Translations under genes and position numbers: made by a program | In this document: positions 1 to 8,621 of the stretch, in pieces | Layout of the letters: each line of letters begins with the position of its first letter | How positions within the stretch are numbered: the first letter of the stretch is position 1 | Assembly: GCA_964444735.1 (NCBI GenBank) | Contig: CAYUIJ010000023.1 | Span: 1 to 27,508, forward strand | Length of the DNA stretch: 27,508 bases | Reading direction: 5' to 3' | DNA from: Phocaeicola_A sp964444735 | GTDB lineage: Bacteria; Bacteroidota; Bacteroidia; Bacteroidales; Bacteroidaceae | Notes under the pieces: model-generated | Databases searched by the model: none | Told to the model about the DNA's origin: nothing | What the model saw: the letters and a program-made list of their open reading frames with translations, nothing else

Positions 1-479
1 AGTTCGTCAAGTCGCGTGAATTTGCTGAAGATATTTTTCAGGATGCATTTACGGCAGTCTGGCAAACCCGCCGTTTCATCAATCCCGAAGCCTCTTTTTC
101 CTCATACCTTTATACTATTGTGCGTAACCGTATCTTGAACCAGTTACGAGACATGGCTAATCAAGATCAGTTGAAAGAGCAGATTCTTTCTCAAGCGATC
201 GATTCGGCAAACGAAACCAGTGACCATATTCTGCTCAATGATTTGAAAGAGATTATTGCCTGTGCGTTGGAACAATTGACACCCCGTCAACGGGAAGTGT
301 TCAGAATGAGTCGTGAACTACAGATGTCTCATAAAGAAATAGCTGAAGCGTTGGGTATTTCTGTTCATACTGTACAAGAACATATTTCTGTTTCTTTGAA
401 AGTGATTCGTTCTTATCTGACTAAATATTCAAGTACATCAGCCGACATACTTTTGATTCTATTTTGCCTGAACTTATAA
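1..479 (+). CDS. ECF-type RNA polymerase sigma-70 factor, 5' end missing
   Basis: The reading frame is open from the first base (first full codon at base 3), so the start lies left of the window. What remains shows the end of sigma region 2 (FAEDIFQDAF, then an aromatic-rich stretch ending YLYTIVRN) and a complete region 4 helix-turn-helix (LTPRQREVFRMS, then HKEIAEALGISVHTVQEHI). This is the normal layout of the short ECF sigma factors that Bacteroidales place before FecR anti-sigma genes. The protein would direct RNA polymerase to promoters of the adjacent Sus-like operon. Region 4 is followed by a hydrophobic tail (ILLILFCLNL) before the TAA. The anti-sigma gene follows on the same strand, and its most upstream possible start (464) would overlap this stop. 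Assignment to the ECF family is firm; the target promoter is inferred. Confidence 0.9.
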   Translation, partial: FVKSREFAEDIFQDAFTAVWQTRRFINPEASFSSYLYTIVRNRILNQLRDMANQDQLKEQILSQAIDSANETSDHILLNDLKEIIACALEQLTPRQREVFRMSRELQMSHKEIAEALGISVHTVQEHISVSLKVIRSYLTKYSSTSADILLILFCLNL

Positions 480-565
480 TAAATGTTAATCATACCCTGG
501 ATCTTTCTTGCTTGTGTGTATACGGCAATAAAGAAAAGGAAGTTTATGTCCTTAAATTTGAGTGT

Positions 566-1552
566 ATGATGAAAGGTTCTAAAGCTGAAAAAGATAAATG
601 GCGCTGCTATCTGGATGATCTTTATACCCGGGAAGAGGCTTTGCAATTTTTACAAAGTATAAAAGATACAGAAAATCAAGATTTGCTGGATGAGCTGGCG
701 GCAGAGGTTTGGGAAGAATCCGGAGACTTGCGCCTGCTTGCTGATTTGGAACGGGAAAAATATAAGAGAGAGGCGCGGCGGTTGCTGAAACGTGTTGAAC
801 ATAAAAAACGCACATGGTTCCGCCGGGTGTCTGTGGCGGCGGTCAGTACGGCGGCTTTCATAGCCGTTATAATAGGGAGTGTCAGCTTTTTCAGGTATAT
901 GAATGAACGGCAAGTCACATTTGCCGAAGTCGCCACTTCTTTTGGGGAGAGAAGACAGATAACTTTGCCGGATGGAACTCTTTTGGTATTGAATTCTTGT
1001 TCTCAAGTGCGTTATCCGGATCGTTTTGCAGGCGATATCCGTAAAGTAGAACTTGAGGGCGAGGGATATTTCCGTGTCGTACACAATAAAGAGAAGCCGT
1101 TTATTGTAAAGACAAAGCAGTTGGATGTTCAGGTGCTGGGTACCCGGTTTGACGTTAAATCCTATTCAACAGATGAAATTATATCTGTGAGTGTGGAGAG
1201 CGGCAAGGTGCAGGTTGATTTACCGGAAGCGATAATGAGGCTGACTGCAAAAGAGCGGGTGCTTATCAATTCTGTTTCCGGAGAATATAGCAAGAAAACA
1301 GAGGACAGGGGAGTGGCTGTCTGGATGAAAGGAGGCTTGCGCTTCTGCAGCACACCGATCCGGGATGTGGCAAAGGAACTGGAACGTGTATATAATTGCC
1401 GGATTACTTTTGCTCCCGGCCAGGATTTCAACAACCTGATTACCGGTGAGCACGATAATAAGAGTCTGGAGGCCGTGCTTAAGTCCGTTGAATTTATCAG
1501 TGGTGATATCAAATATAAGAAAGAAGGCGCCAATGTGCTTCTTTATAAATAA
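566..1552 (+). CDS. FecR-family anti-sigma factor (membrane-spanning)
   Basis: A protein of about 328 residues that should hold the upstream ECF sigma factor inactive until the outer-membrane receptor signals. The frame is open from 464, but that start overlaps the sigma gene and adds 34 residues unlike the family; ATG 566 (or 569) gives the usual charged cytoplasmic N-terminus. Order of parts: cytoplasmic sigma-binding segment of about 85 residues, one hydrophobic helix at about 88-110 (VSVAAVSTAAFIAVIIGSV), a periplasmic FecR domain (ITLPDGTLLVLNSCSQVRYP, then VELEGEGYFRV and VQVLGTRFDV), and a C-terminal DUF4974-like domain (FCSTPIRDVAKELERVYN) that normally contacts the receptor's STN domain. 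The next gene is an STN-containing SusC, so sigma, anti-sigma and receptor form one trans-envelope signalling set. Family assignment is strong; the exact start is uncertain. Confidence 0.9.
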   Translation: MMKGSKAEKDKWRCYLDDLYTREEALQFLQSIKDTENQDLLDELAAEVWEESGDLRLLADLEREKYKREARRLLKRVEHKKRTWFRRVSVAAVSTAAFIAVIIGSVSFFRYMNERQVTFAEVATSFGERRQITLPDGTLLVLNSCSQVRYPDRFAGDIRKVELEGEGYFRVVHNKEKPFIVKTKQLDVQVLGTRFDVKSYSTDEIISVSVESGKVQVDLPEAIMRLTAKERVLINSVSGEYSKKTEDRGVAVWMKGGLRFCSTPIRDVAKELERVYNCRITFAPGQDFNNLITGEHDNKSLEAVLKSVEFISGDIKYKKEGANVLLYK

Positions 1553-1726
1553 TAAGATGAAAAATAGACAAATGTTCAACCTTTAAAAGAATAATAGATG
1601 AAGACAGCTTCTCCATGAATCTCGCAAAATGATAGAAGCACTCCAAAGGAATGCCTCTATCCGCAATGCGGACGGATATTCGCAAGCTTCGACCCAAATG
1701 AATAACGTATCGCGCATTGCCCGTTT

Positions 1727-1739
1727 TTAATAACTTTAG
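1727..1739 (+). promoter_or_regulatory. possible -7 element upstream of susC
   Basis: TAACTTTA at 1731-1738 matches the Bacteroides -7 consensus TAnnTTTG at seven of eight positions and lies about 27 bases before the susC ATG at 1765. No TTTG at the proper distance is visible. If the ECF sigma factor drives this operon, its own promoter motif may differ, so this call is tentative. Confidence 0.3.
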
Positions 1740-1764
1740 TCAATTACTAAAAACGCACAAATTT

Positions 1765-4700
1765 ATGAATAATCTTCTTATTTGTAAAGGGATAAGTAAA
1801 AACAGCCATTCCTTTTTAGCTTTTTTACTATTCACTTTCATTTTAATTGTTCCGGCCGCTGCCCAGACATTGAAAGAGCATGATATAACGCTTCGCGTGA
1901 AAAATGAGCCGGTAGAAAGTGTTTTCAATAAAATCAGCAGACAGACTAATTTTATGTTTCTCTATGACCAGGAGACAGTGAACGGAGCTCCGAAAGTTTC
2001 TTTTGATATTAAAAACGCTTCATTAAAACAGATTCTGAGCGAGATAACCGCCCAGACCAAGCTTTATTTCAATAGGATTGATCATACCATTGCTGTCAGC
2101 AAACAGCCGCTTAAAAAAGAAACAGCCCAACGTACACGGACTATTCAGGGAATTGTTACAGACGATAACGGAGAACCGGTGATTGGGGCCAGTGTCCAGA
2201 TTAAAGGTGAAAGCAGTGGCACTATTACCGATATCAACGGACGTTATTCAATTATGAACGTACCGGAATCTGCCACACTGACTATTTCTTATGTCGGATA
2301 TAAAACGGTAAATGTGTCTGCAAACGATAAGAATACGGCAAGAATCACGTTGGTGGAAGATAGTAAGATGATTGATGAAGTTGTGGTGGTAGGATACGGC
2401 GTTCAGAGAAAAAGAGACGTGTCTACTTCTATTTCTTCCGTGAAAGCCGAACAGATAGCGGAAATTTCCGCTTCAGACTTCCGGCAGGCGTTGGCTGGAA
2501 AAATGCCGGGAGTTCAGGTTATGCAGCCAAGCGGGGATCCGGAAGGAAGCGTAAGCATCCGTGTTCGTGGTATCAGCACGGTGAGCGCAGGCAATGATCC
2601 TCTCTATATTATCGATGGTGTGCCTGTGGAACGCGGGTTTGCCAATCTGAACAACAATGATATTGAATCTGTAGAAGTCTTGAAAGACGCTTCTTCGGCA
2701 GCTATTTATGGTAGCCGCGGATCGAATGGCGTGATTATTGTCACAACCAAGCAGGGACAGTCTGAGAAGATGAAAGTGCAGTATGACGGGTATTATGGTG
2801 TCCAGAGTGTTTCGAAGAAACTTTCAATGATGAACGCATATCAGTTTGCCGAATTAGCAAAGGATGGTCATGACAACGCCTATCTGGATGCCAATCCCGG
2901 AGGATCACCGGATGATCCGAACGGAATGCGTCCGCAGTCGTATGACCGTATTCCGCCTGAGCTGTTCCCTTATCTGAACGGGGATAAGGGGTTAACCGAT
3001 ACAGACTGGCAGGACGCTATTTTCCGTACTGCCGTTACTACCAGCCATAATGTTTCTATTTCCGGCAGAGGAAATACAGCCGGTTATTTTGTATCGGCCA
3101 ACTATATGGACAGAGAAGGCATTATCATCAATTCCGACTTTAAGAAATATAGTATGCGTATGAATTTGGACGGGAAATATAAAAGGCTGAAATTCGGCCT
3201 GAACTTTTCTCCCTCTTATTCCGTTTCCAACCGGGTGGACGCGTCCGGATCACATGGCATTGTGCAATCGGCCTTGATGATGCCTCCGGTATGGCCGGTG
3301 TATAATCCGGACGGAAGCTATAATTATCAGGGAAACGGTTATTGGAGGATTGGAAATGATTATCAGCACAATGACACGTTAAACCCGGTGGCTATGGCAA
3401 ACCTGCAGTCGGATGTTGTAAGCCGTATGGCTATTGTAGGGAAGTTCTTTGCGGAATTGGAGTTAATAAAAGGGCTTACCTATAACATCTCTTTTGGTGG
3501 CGATTATTACGGATCGCATAACGATCAATACCGCTCTTCGGAACTTCCGTTATTGGGGTTTCAATATTATGACAAGAAGTCGAACCCTACCGCATACAGT
3601 TCGTCCGGTTTTTACTTCAACTGGCTGGTTGAGAATAAAATCAATTATAATACGACAATCAAGGATGATCATTCTGTCAATGTTGTTTTAGTGCAGTCGG
3701 CTCAGAAGGAAACGTATAAGGGAGACAATGTGACAGCCACCGATTTTCCGAATGACTACATACAGACGGTTTCCGGGGGTACGGTGACGGAAGGCGCGTC
3801 TGATAAGACACAATGGACGATCGCTTCTTATCTGGCGCGCGTACAGTACAGCTATAAAGGCAAGTATCTGGCTTCAGCGGCAATCCGTGCGGACGGTTCT
3901 TCCCGTTTTGGAAAAAACAACCGCTGGGGATATTTCCCCTCTGCTTCCCTTGCATGGAGAATAAGCGGAGAAGATTTTTTCACAAAAACAAAATTCCTCT
4001 CGTTTGTCGATGACTTGAAAATTAGGGCCAGTTATGGGGTTACCGGTAATTTCCAGATTGGCAATTATGACCACCTGTCTCTGATGGAGTCTGATAACTA
4101 TATACTCGGTGATGACCAGATGGTGAATGGGTATAAGCCAAGTACCATTAAAAATGAGGATTTGAAGTGGGAAAAGAATACAATGGTGAATGCGGGTGTT
4201 GATTTGCAAATGTTTAAGGGATTGCTGGGACTGACTGTGGATTATTATAATACTAATACTTCCAATATGTTGTTAAGGATACCTGTTCCTCAGGTGACCG
4301 GATATAGCACCGCATTGAGAAATATCGGCAAGGTGAATAACAGAGGGTGGGAAATAGCATTGACCTCACAGAAGAACTTCACTAAAGATTCCGGTTACTC
4401 ATTCAATGCCAATTATGCTACGAATACAAATGAAGTAAAGGCGCTCGGCCCGGGCAATGCTCCTATTATATCTACCGGCAGTGTGAATCATGCCTATTAC
4501 ATAACGGAAGTCGGCGAGCCTATCGGCTGTTATTATCTGCTGGTACAGGATGGCATTTTCGCCAATGAGGAAGAACTGAAAAAATATCCTCATTTCCCTA
4601 ATACCAAGCCCGGAGATTTCCGGTTTGTGGATGTAGACGGTGACGGTGTAATGGATTTGGATAAGGACCGTACGATAGTAGGTAACTATATGCCTGATTT

Positions 4701-5199
4701 TACCTATGGATTCGGCGGAAAAGTCTGGTTTAAGGGATTTGATCTTGATTTTAATTTCCAAGGGGTATATGGTAATGAGATTTTGAACCTGAACCGCAGG
4801 TATATTGACAATATGGAAGGCAGTACCAATGGTACCACCGTAGCCTTGGGCCGTTGGAGGAGTCCGGAAGATCCGGGGAACGGCCAGGTAAACCGCGCCA
4901 ACCGTAAGGCAAAAGGCTATAATGGACGCACGTCAACATGGCATCTGGAAGGCGGATCTTATCTGCGATTGCAGAATATAATGCTCGGGTATACCCTGCC
5001 GAAGAATTTGTCCAACACCTTTTTTGTGGAAAAACTGAGAGTTTATGTTTCCGGGCAGAATCTCTGGACTTCAACTAATTATAGCGGATATAATCCGGAA
5101 GTGAATGCCCGTCCGACTAATTCTCTTTCTCCGGGTGAGGACTATGGAACCTATCCATTGGCCAAGACTTTTTTGTTCGGATTGAATATAACACTTTAA
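1765..5199 (+). CDS. SusC-like TonB-dependent outer-membrane transporter with N-terminal STN signalling domain
   Basis: A receptor/transporter of 1144 residues that would import a ligand delivered by the SusD partner using TonB energy. ATG 1765 is chosen over an upstream TTG because it begins directly with a signal peptide (hydrophobic core then VPAAAQ). After it come an STN (secretin/TonB short N-terminal) domain at about 38-110, a CarboxypepD_reg-like domain at about 126-215 (GIVTDDNGEPVIGASVQIKG), a TonB-box-like stretch (IDEVVVVGYG), the plug (VRGISTVSAGNDPLYIIDGV, then SSAAIYGSRGSNGVIIVTTK), and a C-terminal beta-barrel containing the typical DVDGDGVMDLDKDR turn. The STN domain fits control through the upstream FecR/sigma pair. 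susD follows after 22 bases, so the two are surely cotranscribed. The sequence alone does not reveal the ligand. Confidence 0.95.
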   Translation: MNNLLICKGISKNSHSFLAFLLFTFILIVPAAAQTLKEHDITLRVKNEPVESVFNKISRQTNFMFLYDQETVNGAPKVSFDIKNASLKQILSEITAQTKLYFNRIDHTIAVSKQPLKKETAQRTRTIQGIVTDDNGEPVIGASVQIKGESSGTITDINGRYSIMNVPESATLTISYVGYKTVNVSANDKNTARITLVEDSKMIDEVVVVGYGVQRKRDVSTSISSVKAEQIAEISASDFRQALAGKMPGVQVMQPSGDPEGSVSIRVRGISTVSAGNDPLYIIDGVPVERGFANLNNNDIESVEVLKDASSAAIYGSRGSNGVIIVTTKQGQSEKMKVQYDGYYGVQSVSKKLSMMNAYQFAELAKDGHDNAYLDANPGGSPDDPNGMRPQSYDRIPPELFPYLNGDKGLTDTDWQDAIFRTAVTTSHNVSISGRGNTAGYFVSANYMDREGIIINSDFKKYSMRMNLDGKYKRLKFGLNFSPSYSVSNRVDASGSHGIVQSALMMPPVWPVYNPDGSYNYQGNGYWRIGNDYQHNDTLNPVAMANLQSDVVSRMAIVGKFFAELELIKGLTYNISFGGDYYGSHNDQYRSSELPLLGFQYYDKKSNPTAYSSSGFYFNWLVENKINYNTTIKDDHSVNVVLVQSAQKETYKGDNVTATDFPNDYIQTVSGGTVTEGASDKTQWTIASYLARVQYSYKGKYLASAAIRADGSSRFGKNNRWGYFPSASLAWRISGEDFFTKTKFLSFVDDLKIRASYGVTGNFQIGNYDHLSLMESDNYILGDDQMVNGYKPSTIKNEDLKWEKNTMVNAGVDLQMFKGLLGLTVDYYNTNTSNMLLRIPVPQVTGYSTALRNIGKVNNRGWEIALTSQKNFTKDSGYSFNANYATNTNEVKALGPGNAPIISTGSVNHAYYITEVGEPIGCYYLLVQDGIFANEEELKKYPHFPNTKPGDFRFVDVDGDGVMDLDKDRTIVGNYMPDFTYGFGGKVWFKGFDLDFNFQGVYGNEILNLNRRYIDNMEGSTNGTTVALGRWRSPEDPGNGQVNRANRKAKGYNGRTSTWHLEGGSYLRLQNIMLGYTLPKNLSNTFFVEKLRVYVSGQNLWTSTNYSGYNPEVNARPTNSLSPGEDYGTYPLAKTFLFGLNITL

Positions 5200-5221
5200 T
5201 CATCCTTTAAATATACGTTAT

Positions 5222-6619
5222 ATGAAAAAATATAAACCAGTACTATTTCTGTCAGCTGCTTTCTTATCAGTCGCCTGTACAGACAGTTTCTTTGACTTGG
5301 AACCGAATAGCAGCGTGCCTACTGATAAGGTGTATAAGACAGCAGAAGGTTTCAATGTGGCCGTGATAGGATGTTATTCCAAATTGCAGACACAGGTTTC
5401 CTATGTTACGGAATGCTGCGAATATCGGAGTGATAATCTGGAATTGAGCGCGCCTACTGCGGGAACGCAGGACCGTTATGATATTGATCAGTTTGCAGAT
5501 AAGGCTTCTAACGGCATTCTGGAAGATCTATGGGCGAACTTTAATAACGGAGTCTATCGGTGCAACCTTGTATTGGATAGAATCGATGAAGCCGACTTTG
5601 ACGCTACTTTGAAAAAACAATATAAGGGAGAGGCGCTTTTCATTCGGGCGCTTACCTATTTCAACATGTACCGTCTGTGGGGAGGAATACCGATGACTAA
5701 TAAAGTGGTAACGGTGGACGAGGCTCTAAAAATCGGGCGTAGCTCAGACCAGCAGGTCTATGATTTCCTTGTCGGAGACCTGAATCAGGTTATTAATGAA
5801 AGCATGCTGCCGTCTTCTTATGAAGACGCCGATATTGGGCGGGCGACTTCCGGAGCCGCAATGGCACTGCTTGGCAAGATTTACCTTACTTTCCGTAAAT
5901 GGGAGGAAGCCCGGAATGTGTTATCTCAATTGAAACTGACAGGCAGGTATTCTTTGAGGGACGCTCCGGCTTGGGTTTTTGACGTGAACAATGAAACGAA
6001 TGATGAGATCATTTTTGCTGTCCGCTTTAGCAAAGAAGTTGAAGGAGAGGGGCATGGCTATTGGTTCCCTATTCCTGATCTGACTGGCAACCCCCAAACA
6101 AAGGCACTGAAAGAATGTTATGAAGACGGGGATCTGCGCAAGGAATTGATTACTTATGTAAAGATGGAAAAAGATAACATCTATGTAATGAACAAATTTA
6201 TGGATGACAAGAGTGCGACCTATAACACTGTCGGCAATGACCAGATTATTCTTCGTTATGCCGATGTGTTGTTGATGTATGCGGAAGCCTTGAATGAGAT
6301 CGGTTACAACAGTTCGCCGGATTCAGAAGCTCTGGACGCTTTGAATGCCGTACATACCCGTGCCGGATTGTCTCCGGTTCAGATAAAGGATCTTCCCGAT
6401 CAGGATAGTTTTCGTAAAGCGGTTATGCTGGAACGTCAGCGGGAGTTCCCCTATGAGGGACATCGTTGGTTCGATTTGGTACGTATGGGAGGCGCTAAGG
6501 AAGCCATGGAAGCGGATGGACATATCATTCAGGATTACCAGTTCCTGTATCCTATTCCCAAAACCGAACTGGAAAGAGTGAACAACACAGAATTGCTGTG
6601 GCAGAACACAGGATATTAA
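5222..6619 (+). CDS. SusD-like outer-membrane ligand-binding lipoprotein
   Basis: A 465-residue lipoprotein that would cap the SusC barrel and help capture the ligand. The lipobox LSVAC places the lipidated cysteine at residue 19. SusD hallmarks are visible: an N-terminal FDLEPNSSVPTDKVYKT segment, the helical repeat region (GEALFIRALTYFNMYRLWGGIP), a C-terminal RYADVLLMYAEALNEIG, and the closing RQREFPYEGHRWFDLVRMG and YPIPKTELE motifs. It is somewhat shorter than many SusD proteins (usually 500-600 residues). It lies 22 bases after susC and 19 bases before the next gene. Family assignment is certain; the ligand is unknown, although the downstream enzymes suggest a phosphodiester rather than a plain glycan. 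Confidence 0.95.
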   Translation: MKKYKPVLFLSAAFLSVACTDSFFDLEPNSSVPTDKVYKTAEGFNVAVIGCYSKLQTQVSYVTECCEYRSDNLELSAPTAGTQDRYDIDQFADKASNGILEDLWANFNNGVYRCNLVLDRIDEADFDATLKKQYKGEALFIRALTYFNMYRLWGGIPMTNKVVTVDEALKIGRSSDQQVYDFLVGDLNQVINESMLPSSYEDADIGRATSGAAMALLGKIYLTFRKWEEARNVLSQLKLTGRYSLRDAPAWVFDVNNETNDEIIFAVRFSKEVEGEGHGYWFPIPDLTGNPQTKALKECYEDGDLRKELITYVKMEKDNIYVMNKFMDDKSATYNTVGNDQIILRYADVLLMYAEALNEIGYNSSPDSEALDALNAVHTRAGLSPVQIKDLPDQDSFRKAVMLERQREFPYEGHRWFDLVRMGGAKEAMEADGHIIQDYQFLYPIPKTELERVNNTELLWQNTGY

Positions 6620-6638
6620 TAATAAAGGAATTCATACA

Positions 6639-8615
6639 ATGAAAAAAGTATATAGCTTGTTATTTGTTCTCACGGTACTCTTTGCTGCTTGTGAGGAAGA
6701 TCTGCCAAAAGCGGGTTCCGATTTATATGAATTGAAGTCGCTGACGGCAACGGCCGGAGATATGAGCGTGACTCTTTCTTGGGAGGCATACGAGAATGCC
6801 CGGCCTAATGAATATTTGATTCTTTGGACTTCCGGATCGTCAGACGCGGAAGGAGGCGAGATGACTGTGGATGCAAAAGCCATGACCGCCACAATCGATA
6901 ATCTGGTGAATGATGTTGCCTATACCTTTTCTGTACAGCCTCGTTATGCAGGAGGACTGGCCAGTAAGACAACCGCCAGCTGCACACCGAAGAATGCGAG
7001 ATATCCGATTTCTGATCTGATGGCAGATGCCGGCAACGGACGGGTGCGCTTGAGATGGACGAAACCTTCCAGTGAACGTTATACCAGTTATCAGATTACC
7101 GTTAATCCGGGCAACCGGACTATCAATCTGGATGATACCTCATTGGAAGAATACATTGTTGACGGACTGACCAACGATCAGGAATATACGTTCAATGTAG
7201 TTTGTGTTTATCCTACAGGCAATTCTGTTCCAGTGGAAGCTTCTGCTACTCCGGGATTGATCTATCCTATTCTTGCCAATTCGGAACCGGTAGTATGGGA
7301 GCCATGCGCTTTTGCTTATAACGACATGTATTTTATAGCCGGTGAGGTGAAATCGGTAAGCTGGAATTTTGGTGATGGCACGACATCGGAAGAGAACAAT
7401 CCGGTACACGCATTTGCCACTACCGGCACTTATACAGTGACCGTAACGGTGACTTATGCAAATGATACGGCCGAGTCGGGCAGTCTGACTGTCACGGTCG
7501 GCGATTATAAATGGGATTCCGTTGATTTGAACTATGGCGGACTTACCGGATATGTAAAGGTTTCCAATCCGGTGCTCTCTCCCGATGGAAAGACAATGTA
7601 CATTCCTACATCTACTCCTGCAGGGCATTTATTTGCTGTCAATGTAGTGAGCGGTGAAATCAAATGGGTATTTGCTATTGATAAGATAACCTATGGAGGA
7701 GGCGCGTTGGTGGCTCCTGATGGTACGGTATATCAGTGTGTAAGAGATGCAACTGTTGACAATGTATATGCTGTTAATCCGGACGGAACCCGGAAATGGG
7801 CGGTTAAGCTGGATGCTGCGATAGGAGCTTTTCCTGCATTGTCTGCCGATGGTGTCCTTTACTGTCTCACCAATAAGAGTACGTTGTATGCCCTTGATGC
7901 GTCCAGTGGCGATATAAAATGGCAACAATCCCTTGACGGATCTACAGGTAGTGCTGTGGCCATTGATAAAGCCGGAAATGTCTATGCGGGTACAAGCGCC
8001 GCTATTTATGCTTTTAAACCAAATAAGGATCAGATATGGAAACTGGAAGAAGTAAATGTGACAGAACAGGCTACGTTTGCTTTGAAAGATCAGGTGCTTT
8101 ATGCAACCTTGAAGGGTGGCGGACTTGTGGCTGTTGATATGACGAACGGGGCAAAGAAATGGACATATCCTGCCAAAGGAGATTGCTATTTCCCGATTGT
8201 AGATAAAAATGGCAATATTTACTTTACGGAGAAAGGGTCACAGACAGTTTATGCCGTGAATGCCAGCGGGTCTGAAATCTGGGAGAAAAATGTAGGTTAC
8301 AATTTGAATTACTGCGGAGGTGTCTTGAGTACGGATGGTATTCTTTATATAGGCAGCCAGGATAAGTCAAATTCAAATGACGGCAGAGTGCTGGGACTTG
8401 ATATTACTGATGGAAATATTGTTTATGATGAGGCTCTTGTAGGGCAAAAAGTCATGGCAGCCGTGACCATTGGTCCTGACAAACGGCTTTATTGCGGAAT
8501 GATCGGAACGAACAATATCGGTGCTGTCAAGGCATTTGCCGTCAATAAGACTTTGGAGACAGACGCTTGGAGTATTCGTGGTGGTGATATTTATGGTACA
8601 AACCGTCAAAAATAA
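6639..8615 (+). CDS. surface lipoprotein with two FN3 domains, a PKD domain and a PQQ-like beta-propeller
   Basis: A 658-residue lipoprotein (lipobox LFAAC, lipidated Cys18, followed by acidic EED) in the position where Sus operons carry SusE/F-type surface binding proteins. Parts in order: two fibronectin type III-like domains at about 25-115 and 120-205, the second with VDGLTNDQEYTFNVVCVYPT; a PKD domain at about 215-290 with the diagnostic WNFGDGTTSEENNPVHAF; and a C-terminal half of roughly six PQQ-like propeller blades (repeats such as GDIKWQQSL, GNVYAGTSAAIYAF, NGNIYFTEKGSQTVYAVN). No catalytic residues were recognised, so binding or scaffolding is the likeliest role. The propeller may hold the ligand, with FN3 and PKD acting as spacers that lift it from the membrane; that part is inference. 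It is spaced 19 bases from susD and 6 bases from the next gene. Confidence 0.85.
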   Translation: MKKVYSLLFVLTVLFAACEEDLPKAGSDLYELKSLTATAGDMSVTLSWEAYENARPNEYLILWTSGSSDAEGGEMTVDAKAMTATIDNLVNDVAYTFSVQPRYAGGLASKTTASCTPKNARYPISDLMADAGNGRVRLRWTKPSSERYTSYQITVNPGNRTINLDDTSLEEYIVDGLTNDQEYTFNVVCVYPTGNSVPVEASATPGLIYPILANSEPVVWEPCAFAYNDMYFIAGEVKSVSWNFGDGTTSEENNPVHAFATTGTYTVTVTVTYANDTAESGSLTVTVGDYKWDSVDLNYGGLTGYVKVSNPVLSPDGKTMYIPTSTPAGHLFAVNVVSGEIKWVFAIDKITYGGGALVAPDGTVYQCVRDATVDNVYAVNPDGTRKWAVKLDAAIGAFPALSADGVLYCLTNKSTLYALDASSGDIKWQQSLDGSTGSAVAIDKAGNVYAGTSAAIYAFKPNKDQIWKLEEVNVTEQATFALKDQVLYATLKGGGLVAVDMTNGAKKWTYPAKGDCYFPIVDKNGNIYFTEKGSQTVYAVNASGSEIWEKNVGYNLNYCGGVLSTDGILYIGSQDKSNSNDGRVLGLDITDGNIVYDEALVGQKVMAAVTIGPDKRLYCGMIGTNNIGAVKAFAVNKTLETDAWSIRGGDIYGTNRQK

Positions 8616-8621
8616 GCGATT

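Noticed and set aside
464..565. Upstream extension of the fecR frame
   Set aside because: It would overlap the sigma gene stop and adds a Cys- and Val-rich segment unlike FecR N-termini; ATG 566 or 569 fits better.
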